Below, piece after piece: positions 16,201 to 23,470 of a DNA stretch of 36,139 bases (its first letter is position 1; the number at the start of each line of letters is the position of its first letter). The DNA comes from Candidatus Woesearchaeota archaeon (lineage in GTDB: Archaea > Nanobdellota > Nanobdellia > Woesearchaeales > B72-G16), in contig QMQO01000011.1 in the NCBI GenBank assembly GCA_003650545.1, forward strand, positions 1-36,139, read 5' to 3'. Both the position numbers and the translations under genes were made by a program. A model generated the notes under the pieces. The model had not been told where the DNA came from, made no database searches, and saw only the letters and a list, made by a program, of their open reading frames with translations.

Positions 16201-16641
16201 ACAGTTATGAGCGCTTTCTGTCAGAGCATCGCAAACACCATTACCACATTTAGATGTGCAGATTCCCATTGTACCAATCAGATTTGGATCCTTTGGAGGG
16301 ATCATAGTCAACCCAGAGCAACAAGGAGGAGCTTCTGGCACTAGAGGAACAGTGCCACCTTCTCTAATGCATTCTTGAGGCAAAATGACACCTCCTTCTT
16401 TTATCCACGCCTCTATCACCTTACATGGTTTTTTATATCTCTGGTATAGATTTTCTTCTGAATAATATCGAGAGATTAAATCATTTAACTTGTTTATATC
16501 TCCATTTTCAAGATAATCAAGTGCTTGCTTTTTCATCGTTTTTTCATCGATGCAATAATAAGCAGAAACCAGATTGACTAATGCAAGAAGTGTTACTAGA
16601 ACTACTAAAAACACTACGATTCTTCCAAACCTCTTTTTCAT
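13237..16641 (-). CDS. Secreted Cys-rich protein with dockerin-type repeats
   Basis: A 1134-aa exported protein. The signal peptide is MKKRFGRIVVFLVVLVTLLALVNLVSA. Residues ~30-620 are Cys-rich with several small knotted segments (CGNGVCDALTESAHNCPQDC, CGDGVCGKGENRCNCPEDC). About 630-750 (SRLVVGVNAPASH...NLIIFGNCDTN...ARVIARG) resembles a segment I associate with DPANN S-layer-like proteins. The C-terminal ~200 residues (930-1125) contain four dockerin type I-like pairs of EF-hand loops (DVDGDGKLTKYDI, DLNKDGKINQLDV, DVDGDGKFTDYDI, DLNGDTNVDKFDV), each pair alternating with a CDIGD-type loop, so Ca binding is expected. A TATA box 25 nt upstream predicts a leaderless ATG. It may dock onto a cohesin-like partner or Ca-dependent surface layer; no cohesin was recognised here. 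Confidence 0.9.
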   Translation of the reverse strand: MKKRFGRIVVFLVVLVTLLALVNLVSAYYCIDEKTMKKQALDYLENGDINKLNDLISRYYSEENLYQRYKKPCKVIEAWIKEGGVILPQECIREGGTVPLVPEAPPCCSGLTMIPPKDPNLIGTMGICTSKCGNGVCDALTESAHNCPQDCRCAKEGEYTSKEVSQKYGYGCCRGLKGFSMPGMIGGGLLCYNPRKGTPVCKYVGTKAEGWYYNKTGELLKREKCKPLPLPMECNDSDGGLNYYVRGTVISDREQKTDSCVHCTGLCIPGEVCETFCGAVTEYFCENNTIKEVIYNCKCKNGACVREEKIIYDIEQDEYFMLRAPKGAVSGDVYIIEYRDIDTDSRTLEFKVVNTGEIIEIMYKPLIGTGTLGKATLVLAGISHDVYLGRNNVLGIPDAYCDIRSDVKEGQMKTFVVDGRKFDVSVSVVTTGGKVGLSVNGKNFWLREKSAVDTGLGLIIKVDFIVLNTDVAERDSVKLCLVGNKPVSVEPNCVALKRGYCTYWKKRCNEGYMSIGPYDCPGGESEKCCIPCAIEGEEVYATLKAEEELDAEKEETQIIPMKLFQKECCPGLKQMNCSRPVGETCVTPITPCIVCIKCGDGVCGKGENRCNCPEDCKPKEYLLNDFPEPFVIGREMNSRLVVGVNAPASHTIAMTDVSTSLMPKGSTVSFSKFDTEVGDSYNDINLIIFGNCDTNILVRNHFKCNQIPKAMFKTAIIELSQVDKDKGKYDLFVLSNDEQMLRVAARVIARGMLSKIEGYNRVYVTGTLERPKISTAMVVTPCKEYSVEDCPLERCQVAKKGWIFKKNVCMDKNVCIDTDNGKNIYVKGITRGCRDESCKKIIERADCCITQISENKFEGCSDTGEGVVEGVCEGSVIVSPYVKCPSGYTCKNGACVEASCGEYSAKECPLDRCEVVKQGWLIFKRSICVEKSVTKIKADVDGDGKLTKYDIKAMSNCNVHNTDINQNKELCDIGDITKLNSEIEIYDLNKDGKINQLDVNIVSKCNVKDLDLNKNGQVCDIGDLTSITRLKADVDGDGKFTDYDIKAMTSCNNRDVNFNKNDILCDSGDIAKVLRAVETYDLNGDTNVDKFDVNVLVKCNNDDLDFNKNGEVCDVGDIILVSNAIKQKQRAAIT

Positions 16642-16654
16642 TAAATGAGAAATG

Positions 16655-16675
16655 TTTTTTTTATATATAAATATT
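16655..16675 (-). promoter_or_regulatory. TATA box, leaderless start of the dockerin protein
   Basis: Minus-strand TATTTATATATAAAA is centred about 25 nt before the ATG at 16641, and no Shine-Dalgarno site lies between. A leaderless mRNA is predicted. Confidence 0.65.
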
Positions 16676-16837
16676 ACCTAAAATCTAAATGAAAAATTTA
16701 AATGTAACACATTTTACACTCGCAAAAATAATTATCTAATACAGATGTCAATGTTCTTAAACTAAACTTGGAATTTACTTGAACATAAGCTATCTTTCTG
16801 AAAGCTACTTAAAACTAATTAAAAGAATTTATTGTAT

Positions 16838-17431
16838 TTATCCACAACAGAAGCCATAAGAATTACAACAACTAGATTTAAAACCCGGCATCACATTTTC
16901 CATAACATCACAATAACTTCCTTCGGCTGTGCTACATTGCTCATAACTATAACCAACACCCGGCATGTCTGTCAATAAAACAAAATCTCTATCGCCACTC
17001 TTTGTTACCAAAACCTGTAATTTTTTGCTACCTGCTAAAAAATCACTTGAAATCAATTCGTCCATTGGTACATTCTTAAGTAAAAAAACTCTCTCGCTCA
17101 GGTCATTGAAAGTAAAGACTATCTCAGAATTTATACAGGTTTTAACATCACCAAGACTACCATTGTTATTGTAGCAAAAAACAGAAATATCCATCAAGTT
17201 ATCTGGAAGATCAGCATCTATCGTAATCCTAGAATCTTCACCTTGAAAATAAACCAAGTTGGCATTCTCTTGTATGGCTCTACCAACGATATTTATTCTC
17301 TCTTGACTTATTTGCTTTTGTGAACGCTGGCTAACAGAGATAAACAAACCAAACGCAGATACAATGATTAGCATTGCAAAACCAACTGTTAGCAGATAAT
17401 CCATTGCAGCCTGTGCTTTTCTATGTTTCAT
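16838..17431 (-). CDS. Type IV pilin-like protein, Cys-rich C terminus
   Basis: A 197-aa class III signal protein: HRKAQAAMDYLLTVGFAMLIIVSAFGLFISV, cleavage expected before Q. The mature domain is beta-rich. The last 35 residues are unusually cysteine-rich (YEQCSTAEGSYCDVM...SSCCNSYGFCCG), suggesting disulfide bonding within the pilus or to a surface partner. It follows the second pilin by one base (stop 17433, start 17431), so the two are coupled. It is the last gene of a three-pilin operon. T-rich minus-strand sequence after the stop (TTCTTTTAATTAGTTTT) fits an archaeal U-tract terminator. Confidence 0.9.
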   Translation of the reverse strand: MKHRKAQAAMDYLLTVGFAMLIIVSAFGLFISVSQRSQKQISQERINIVGRAIQENANLVYFQGEDSRITIDADLPDNLMDISVFCYNNNGSLGDVKTCINSEIVFTFNDLSERVFLLKNVPMDELISSDFLAGSKKLQVLVTKSGDRDFVLLTDMPGVGYSYEQCSTAEGSYCDVMENVMPGFKSSCCNSYGFCCG

Positions 17432-17432
17432 T

Positions 17433-17885
17433 TTAACTAGAATGTGTTCTTAGATTTCCAACAATTCTGTGGCTTGAACCTGTGAGCGTAATCTTATAAT
17501 CTATGATAAGATCACCATCTAAAACATCACCCTTTTTTATGGTGTCATCGCATGTTACAATTAAACTTCCTGTTTCACTATTTGGGATTACAAGCGCTTC
17601 TGATATTCCTGTGCAATCAAACTCAGCACCATCAACACTAACATTTACTATCTCTATCTCATAGCCCAAACCATTGTAGAACAACAAGGTCAGTTGTGTT
17701 TCCCCATCTGAAGATACAAGACTGGTTCCTTCACATCTGAAATCACTACTAACCTCGCAACGCTCAGGAACAAAACCACTAAAGTCTACAAATGCTAGTA
17801 TAACGCCAATAATAGCTGTAATAACAAGTATTGCCCAACCATATGTAAGCAAGAATTCCATTGCTGCTTGTGCTTTCTTCTTCAA
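17433..17885 (-). CDS. Type IV pilin-like protein, TTG start
   Basis: A class III signal pilin-like protein: KKKAQAAMEFLLTYGWAILVITAIIGVILAF, then a ~110-residue beta-rich domain with several cysteines (PERCEVSSDFRC, EFDCTG, IVTCDD). The track begins 18 codons earlier at 17939, but that would place an odd hydrophobic stretch (MFIKLVLIVIKCEYEGD) before the pilin signal. GGTGAT lies three bases before TTG at 17885, the same spacing as at RuBisCO, so TTG is the better start (MKKKAQAAMEF, 150 aa). The GWAILVI signature is shared with the next gene and marks these as major or abundant pilins. Confidence 0.88.
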   Translation of the reverse strand: MKKKAQAAMEFLLTYGWAILVITAIIGVILAFVDFSGFVPERCEVSSDFRCEGTSLVSSDGETQLTLLFYNGLGYEIEIVNVSVDGAEFDCTGISEALVIPNSETGSLIVTCDDTIKKGDVLDGDLIIDYKITLTGSSHRIVGNLRTHSS

Positions 17886-17994
17886 AATATCACCTTCATA
17901 TTCACACTTAATCACAATTAGAACTAGTTTTATAAACATTTATTATCATTTAAAAGTAGAAAAGGAAAAATAAAACTTTGTAATTTATGGAACT

Positions 17995-18471
17995 CTAAGG
18001 AACTCTAAAGCGGGCAGTTCCTGTATCTCTTATATCAGTTTCTCCAAAGCCAGGGATTCTATATACTATTGTCAGTGATCCTAATACTGAGTCTCCTGAT
18101 TTAAGCTCTATTCCGCCGCTACAACTTCCAGACATGCTTGATCCCTCACCTGCTCTGAGAAGCCCTCCATCATAAAACAGATCGCATTCTATTCCTGCAA
18201 ATTCTGTGTCTGTGCTTGCAACAAACTTTCCACTCTGTGGTATAATACTTGTACTATATATATTCTTAAACAAGACAGTCACACCATTTACATCATCATA
18301 GCTAATATCAACGCAATCAACTTTGCCCCTAACATCACACACGTTTGGCGTAGAAATCCTCGGCATTATGTACAACAAGAAGACACTAATGATAGCCAGC
18401 ACAACTAGGATCGCCCAGCCATACGTAAGCAAGAACTCCATTGCAGTTTGAGCTTTTTTGCTCTTTCTCAT
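17995..18471 (-). CDS. Type IV pilin-like protein
   Basis: A 158-aa protein, first gene of the three-pilin operon. Its N terminus SKKAQTAMEFLLTYGWAILVVLAIISVFLLYI is nearly identical to that of the next pilin, pointing to duplication followed by divergence of the beta-rich mature domain (ISTPNVCDVRGKVDCVDIS, cysteines retained). The start is well supported by AAAAAAGGAGGTAGATAATTATG. Prepilin peptidase should cut before Q. It is the likely substrate of the ATPase and platform proteins in the upstream operon. Confidence 0.92.
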   Translation of the reverse strand: MRKSKKAQTAMEFLLTYGWAILVVLAIISVFLLYIMPRISTPNVCDVRGKVDCVDISYDDVNGVTVLFKNIYSTSIIPQSGKFVASTDTEFAGIECDLFYDGGLLRAGEGSSMSGSCSGGIELKSGDSVLGSLTIVYRIPGFGETDIRDTGTARFRVP

Positions 18472-18494
18472 AATTATCTACCTCCTTTTTTGAC

Positions 18495-18540
18495 TATGAT
18501 TTAATGATGATATTACCATTAAATATTTAAATGTTTCTAA
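18495..18540 (-). promoter_or_regulatory. Pilin operon promoter
   Basis: The minus strand reads TTAGAAACATTTAAATATTT at 18540-18521. GAAAC is a BRE-like element and ATTTAAATA a TATA box, close to GAAACATTTATATA at 33471. Predicted transcription starts near 18499, leaving a leader of about 28 nt containing GGAGGT. Confidence 0.6.
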
Positions 18541-18801
18541 ATTAGGTTAAGTAACAGCGACTATCATGTAATAGCCTGCTCATCGTTACCATTATAGCTT
18601 TTGGCTGTATTTTGTTGGATATAAGTATTATTAAGTATTACTAGTTATGTTAAGTATTATTAGTTATTAGTTTTTATGTTAAATTGGTTATGTTAATTTA
18701 AATTAGTTATGTTAATTGTTAAGTATTATTAGTTAGGTGTTTTTGTTTTATATCAAATCTTTATGCCAAACCTAGACCATATCAATCTAGAATCTAGATA
18801 T
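18541..18801. repeat. AT-rich upstream region with degenerate tandem repeats
   Basis: No gene. TTAAGTATTACTAGTTATG and TTAAGTATTATTAGTTATT occur 20 nt apart around 18629-18668, with a third copy near 18719, plus shorter GTTATGTTAA units between. These lie just upstream of the pilin promoter and could be regulator sites. A weak structured segment near 18549-18590 (GTAAC...GTTAC) was also seen. Confidence 0.5.
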
Positions 18802-18807
18802 CTAGAT
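18792..18807. repeat. Perfect 16-bp palindrome at the end of the surface protein gene
   Basis: ATCTAGATATCTAGAT is self-complementary and contains the TAG stop of the upstream gene. Another TCTAGA lies beside it. It may act as a transcript end or a protein site. Confidence 0.45.
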
Positions 18808-21201
18808 AAAACTAAATATCTTTGCAAAAAACTCTCTTAACCACTCTAAGATTCCTTTCTTGGATTTTTTCTTTACAATCTGCCTGGTTTGAGGAACCTT
18901 AGTAGGTCTTACCTTCTCAATAGCTGTTGAACTGGCTAAATATTTATTATCGTCGAACTCATAACTCAACAAAGCAACACCATAACCTTCCCCTTCATAG
19001 CTAAATATTTTTTTCTCTGCAAAGTTGATTGCAAATGAATATCTTTTGTCACCATCAATAAGCTCTACATTAGTAGCATTTCCTTGATTAAATACTTCGA
19101 TTGTTGTGTTGCCAGCTTCAATGGTCTTTGCGATCATTATGACAGGACCAGTGAGTTTTCCTTTAATAACATCTACATTCATTCTTCCAATCATGCCTGT
19201 ATGCTCTCTCAACAAAGTATCTAAATAACTAAAAACATTCTGTTTAAGTTCAAGCCTCCCTGATTTTTTAGGTCTCATAAGCACCTTAAATCTCTGTCTA
19301 GATCCTTTTGCAAGATTGTCTATCCTGTAGTCCTTTTCGCTATTAACCAGATCAAAGTCAGGTTGTAGTAAATCAATTACGATGTTATTAACAACACAAT
19401 CTCCTGTATTAGTTACTGTATACTCTACCTCTGTTAAGCTACCTTCTACAAATGGTCTAGTCACTCTCCGACTCACACTAAGCCTGGGATTTATCCCTTT
19501 CAAATTGAAAGAGCCCAGCTTTGTTATATTATAAAAATGATCGTCTGCAAAAAATGTTATTTGTGTGCTAATAGCATAATTCTTTATAGAAGCACTCATA
19601 GGTGCGTTCAATTTATATATATATACTGTCTTCTTCTGATTGCCATCGATGTGTGTCCTTGTTGATGTCTTCCCCTCGACCAGTTCAAATGCAGAGTCAT
19701 AGCTATCCATTATGTTAAGATCAGTGAACCTTCTATCTAGCATATTCTCTATCATTGTTCTTATTGTGATAGTTTTTCCTGGACTCAAAACACGAGGTTC
19801 AAAACTTCGAGAGATCTTAAATGCCTCATCTATTGGTATGACAGATACAGAGCTTGTCTTTGAAAACTGCAAGGTTTCTCCAGTTATAGTCTGATAGCTT
19901 CCTTCCATCTTTAAACTATAACTAGTCTTCTTGCTTACTTTAGGTGCCTTGAACTCGATATTAAGAGGGATCCTAGAACCTCCTTCAGAAATAACATCAA
20001 GCATAACAGGTTCAGCATCAAACAAACCAGAAGTAAAATTTACATTTATGTTATAGTATCTTGCAGCCTTATCTGGATTCTCAAGTATAGCCTTAACACT
20101 GCCCTTAAGACCACTACCCAAAACCTTATTTGAAAACTCAATAATGGGTTTTAACTTTTTGCTTTTAACAGTAAACACCTTCTTAACCTTATTGACAAAA
20201 TCTTCACCTTTAGAAGAATATTCAACCTCTAGTAGAATCTCATATCTGCCTAAGTAATTTCCTCGCAACTCTAGCTCAAAGTCTTTTTCATCATACTCGT
20301 CTAACAAAAAGCTTGTTGAGTACTGAGTTGGGTATCTAGCGTCTATTCTTCTAAATCCAGCACTATCCAACACAGACACTAATTTTGGAAGTGTAAGTTT
20401 CACACTCTTAACATCAACATCGCTATCAAGATTATTTATAATTTTCAAAAATAACTTAGACTTCTCCGTTATACCAACGCTTGCAGGAGACAAACTCATA
20501 TCAATCTTTAGCAAAGCTTCTGTCCTATACCAATTAGTGATAGTCAAGCTTCTCTCTGTGCTAGCATAAACATACCTTGTTTCAGCTTTCACCTTCGCAT
20601 CCAGCTCAGAGTCAACCCTGAAAGTGTATGTGAATGACATAGCCCTTCTTCCACCGATAGTTTTCTTCCACATCAATTTTCTGCCATATAAATAAGCACC
20701 ATTCGTGACTTCTACGATACTAATCCCCTCAGGCAAGATCTCTTCATATGTAACATCTGATGCAGCCTCTTCGCCTCTATTCTCTATAACAACTGTCGCT
20801 TTAACCTCATCCCCCACAAAGAGTTTTTTCTTATCTAACGTTCTTTCAACCTTAATCTTCGGCGCATAAGAGTAAACTACAAGCTTAAGCGCAGGGTAGC
20901 CTTTATTAGTTATAGGGTCTATTTTCAGGTCCTCTGGCGCATAAGATACATTAGTAAAGCAAAATCTGTACTGTCCATCAGGAGAGTCCTCACAGCTTCC
21001 GATATCAACAACAAAAGACTGTTCATCAAACAACACTATTTTTGTGTCATACTGATCTGTTGATATAGTATAGATATTATCGTCAATTTCAATTGTATCG
21101 TCTTTGTAAACCTTCCTGTCAAAAATTTTTTCATCTGCACAAGCAGCACAAACAAAAACCAACAATACATACAGAAACATTAACACATTTACTGTTTTCA
21201 T
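18802..21201 (-). CDS. Exported CARDB/DUF11-like repeat protein
   Basis: An exported protein of about 799 aa. The track start (21240) is too early. ATG at 21201 overlaps the TGA of the platform gene as ATGA, a classic coupled start, and gives a normal signal peptide MKTVNVLMFLYVLLVFVCAACA. The rest is a series of beta-sandwich segments of the CARDB/DUF11 type (LFVGDEVKATVVIENRGEEAASDVTYEEILPEGI; SPGKTITIRTMIENMLDRRFTDLNI; VEGSLTEVEYTVTNTGDCVVNNIVIDLLQP). The C terminus carries a basic KKKSKKG stretch then the amphipathic GILEWLREFFAKIFSFI, which may touch the membrane. It is the last gene of the pilus machinery operon, so probably an accessory or surface-exposed component. Confidence 0.9.
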   Translation of the reverse strand: MKTVNVLMFLYVLLVFVCAACADEKIFDRKVYKDDTIEIDDNIYTISTDQYDTKIVLFDEQSFVVDIGSCEDSPDGQYRFCFTNVSYAPEDLKIDPITNKGYPALKLVVYSYAPKIKVERTLDKKKLFVGDEVKATVVIENRGEEAASDVTYEEILPEGISIVEVTNGAYLYGRKLMWKKTIGGRRAMSFTYTFRVDSELDAKVKAETRYVYASTERSLTITNWYRTEALLKIDMSLSPASVGITEKSKLFLKIINNLDSDVDVKSVKLTLPKLVSVLDSAGFRRIDARYPTQYSTSFLLDEYDEKDFELELRGNYLGRYEILLEVEYSSKGEDFVNKVKKVFTVKSKKLKPIIEFSNKVLGSGLKGSVKAILENPDKAARYYNINVNFTSGLFDAEPVMLDVISEGGSRIPLNIEFKAPKVSKKTSYSLKMEGSYQTITGETLQFSKTSSVSVIPIDEAFKISRSFEPRVLSPGKTITIRTMIENMLDRRFTDLNIMDSYDSAFELVEGKTSTRTHIDGNQKKTVYIYKLNAPMSASIKNYAISTQITFFADDHFYNITKLGSFNLKGINPRLSVSRRVTRPFVEGSLTEVEYTVTNTGDCVVNNIVIDLLQPDFDLVNSEKDYRIDNLAKGSRQRFKVLMRPKKSGRLELKQNVFSYLDTLLREHTGMIGRMNVDVIKGKLTGPVIMIAKTIEAGNTTIEVFNQGNATNVELIDGDKRYSFAINFAEKKIFSYEGEGYGVALLSYEFDDNKYLASSTAIEKVRPTKVPQTRQIVKKKSKKGILEWLREFFAKIFSFI

Positions 21202-22517
21202 CCGAATTGCAACCCTCCAAAGAACAATCCAAATACCCACATAGCGATTTGATACACAACCAAACCAACAACAACGTTTAATGGGATGTATTTGACTCCT
21301 GAGCGAATATTCCCTGAGCGAATAATGGACACGATCATTGTTGCAAAAAATGTGATTATGACGATACTTAGCCTAGAGAAATTAACAAAATCAGGCAACT
21401 GGATTGCGGGCTCTGTTGATACCTGAATAAAACTAGTTGTTGTCATTGTGGTACCAAGAGTCTTTGTGAACCCAGTGATCAATCTTAATAGCTGATAAGC
21501 CATTGCAAATAAGAATGGTGCAACCAACATCACAATAAATGAAACGAAAAACACATAATTCATTGAGGTTGTTCTTATTTCTTCTCTTAAATTAGAAGTA
21601 TCACGCAGATTCTCCACAACACCATCTATGATGTCTGACATTCTGCCTCCTCCCCTAATACCTTCTGTTATCAACACAAAAGATCTTCTTAATGTGGGGG
21701 ATTTATACTTCTCAGTAAACTCTGTTAAAGCTTTTTCGACACTGGCACCTGTTGCCACCTTTTTTGAAGCAATTCTGATTTCAGCGGCAAGTACATCAAA
21801 CTCTGGTCTGACTGCTTTCCACAATGCTTGGTCAAAAGACATCCCTGCTCTCAAGTTTTCACCAACAAATTGCAGAAAATCTGGCAGAACCTTTTCTATC
21901 TTTTTTGTTCTGTTGTAGATCTTCACATCATACCCATAATAGATAAGCAGCATAAAGAATAATGCGATAACAAGTTGCACAAAAACCCAAGAAACAAACG
22001 TAAACACCAGGAGTCTTAAGACTTCCAAACCAGAAACTCTATAATCAGGATTAATTGCTCCGACATCTATTTTGTAACGATCCCACTCAACATCCTCAAA
22101 AGAAACTTCAAATGATTTCGTGCCTTTTGCGGGAATATCTACTCTAATTCTATCCTTGTATGTGCCTGCCAGTATTTCAGTGTTACCTCTTCCTCTATTA
22201 TACACATTCACAGTTATTAGTGCGTTTTCAACTGTAAAACCACGTTTATTCTCGAGCACACCAGTAACAACTAATTCTTTTGTCGCAAACAAAGTTGCGT
22301 CAACACTATCGTCAACCACAACTAGTGTATGTGTAGTTAATGCTGGATAAACTGCAAGAACATATATCAGCAAGGTAAGCACAAAGCTAACATAGAAAAG
22401 CACACCAAATGTTTTATATGGAATCTCAGCCTTCCCTGCTTTGAGAAAATATTTCCTCATCCCTGGGCGTAAAAATGTCGGTGTAAATGCCTTTCCTAGT
22501 TGTTCTGTTAATCCCAT
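21198..22517 (-). CDS. Pilus platform protein (GspF/TadC/FlaJ type) with beta insert
   Basis: A 439-aa inner platform protein of the type IV pilus/archaellum class. A first membrane segment is near residues 38-60. Residues ~65-160 are soluble and beta-rich (ELVVTGVLENKRGFTVENALITVNVYNRG...KSFEVSFEDVEWDRYKIDV), looking like a CARDB/Ig-type domain. A second membrane pair follows, then the cytoplasmic T2SSF domain (VLPDFLQFVGENLRAGMSFDQALWKAV...ITEGIRGGGRMSDII), and further C-terminal membrane segments. The beta insert should lie outside the membrane. It starts at the last base of the preceding platform gene and overlaps the surface protein gene by four bases. The T2SSF assignment is firm; the insert is inferred. 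Confidence 0.93.
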   Translation of the reverse strand: MGLTEQLGKAFTPTFLRPGMRKYFLKAGKAEIPYKTFGVLFYVSFVLTLLIYVLAVYPALTTHTLVVVDDSVDATLFATKELVVTGVLENKRGFTVENALITVNVYNRGRGNTEILAGTYKDRIRVDIPAKGTKSFEVSFEDVEWDRYKIDVGAINPDYRVSGLEVLRLLVFTFVSWVFVQLVIALFFMLLIYYGYDVKIYNRTKKIEKVLPDFLQFVGENLRAGMSFDQALWKAVRPEFDVLAAEIRIASKKVATGASVEKALTEFTEKYKSPTLRRSFVLITEGIRGGGRMSDIIDGVVENLRDTSNLREEIRTTSMNYVFFVSFIVMLVAPFLFAMAYQLLRLITGFTKTLGTTMTTTSFIQVSTEPAIQLPDFVNFSRLSIVIITFFATMIVSIIRSGNIRSGVKYIPLNVVVGLVVYQIAMWVFGLFFGGLQFG

Positions 22518-23338
22518 CAGATGTTCACCGTTGGTTTTATCTGCCTAAATAGTGATATAAACATGAATTGTATGAAAGCTAGCATCGTCAAAATAAGTGC
22601 TAGCATACTCCAGTTCACTCTGATACCTGGCAAGAAACTTAGTATTGCCGAAAGCATGGTCAATCCTAAAGAAGGTATAACAACTGCAAGTATAAGATAA
22701 AACATTGCCAAAGAGTTTAGCTTTTTACCATACGCTCTAATCTGCCTCATCTGTTCTGTAGTTATCTGTTCAAGTATAGTCCTTAAAGCTTTTGTTGTAT
22801 CTGTACCTGTTCTAAGTGCATTTATAATCTGCCACAGTATTTTTTTAAAACCTTCTGAAGGTGTATTTCTTGCTGCTTTTTCCAGAGCTTCTTCTAAAGG
22901 AGTTCCGAGATTTACATCATCTACTATTTCCTTAAAAAATTGACCTGCAACACCATAGCTTTTACTCGCATCTTCTATAGCATTAAAAAAGGGCACACCA
23001 GATTGCATCTTAACAAGTAAATACTGACCTGCAAACAACACTTCCCTATCAACAGCGCGTTTTCTTTTAAGTATATAAACACGTGGTGTTTGCATTATAA
23101 AAAAGAAGCCAAAAGCATAAACAATGATAAATATGAGTATCGCAAATAAGATATTTTTCTCGAACTTTAATAAAAAAAGCACACCAAGAAAAGTAAAAAC
23201 AAGAGCACCATAGAGCGGCACCAAGAGATTTTTCTTTGCAAAATACTCTGGTGTCTGTTTGACGTGTGCAATCTTTAGATCGCGTTCTATTTTAGGAAAT
23301 ACCCTTAAATAAGCCTTGATCAGCCCGATGATAACCAC
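22517..23338 (-). CDS. Pilus platform protein (GspF/TadB type)
   Basis: A 273-aa membrane protein with a T2SSF domain (VDREVLFAGQYLLVKMQSGVPFFNAIEDASKSYG...IINALRTGTDTTKALRTILEQITTEQM) between two N-terminal membrane helices (about 37-80) and C-terminal helices (LAMFYLILAVVIPSLGLTMLSAIL and MLALILTMLAFIQFMFISLF). With the next gene it forms the usual pair of platform proteins. The start is uncertain: GTG at 23338 lies inside AGGTGG, directly after an in-frame TAG, and no other standard start is near. Either GTG is used or the AGGTGG serves as ribosome site for a rare start a few codons later. A 132-nt T/A-tract-rich gap separates it from the ATPase. Confidence 0.92.
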   Translation of the reverse strand: MVIIGLIKAYLRVFPKIERDLKIAHVKQTPEYFAKKNLLVPLYGALVFTFLGVLFLLKFEKNILFAILIFIIVYAFGFFFIMQTPRVYILKRKRAVDREVLFAGQYLLVKMQSGVPFFNAIEDASKSYGVAGQFFKEIVDDVNLGTPLEEALEKAARNTPSEGFKKILWQIINALRTGTDTTKALRTILEQITTEQMRQIRAYGKKLNSLAMFYLILAVVIPSLGLTMLSAILSFLPGIRVNWSMLALILTMLAFIQFMFISLFRQIKPTVNI

Positions 23339-23470
23339 CTATTTGTATAAACTTTTTCATGAATTTTTTCATTGTCAAGGAAAAATTTTTTTTTACTTTT
23401 TTTCTAATGAATGAGCTATTTTTGACACATATACGCCATGAGTAAACGCAGCTTTTTTTTGTAATAAAAA

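Noticed and set aside
18541-18600. Possible small RNA hairpin
   Set aside because: Only short interrupted stems; the tandem repeats nearby explain the region better.
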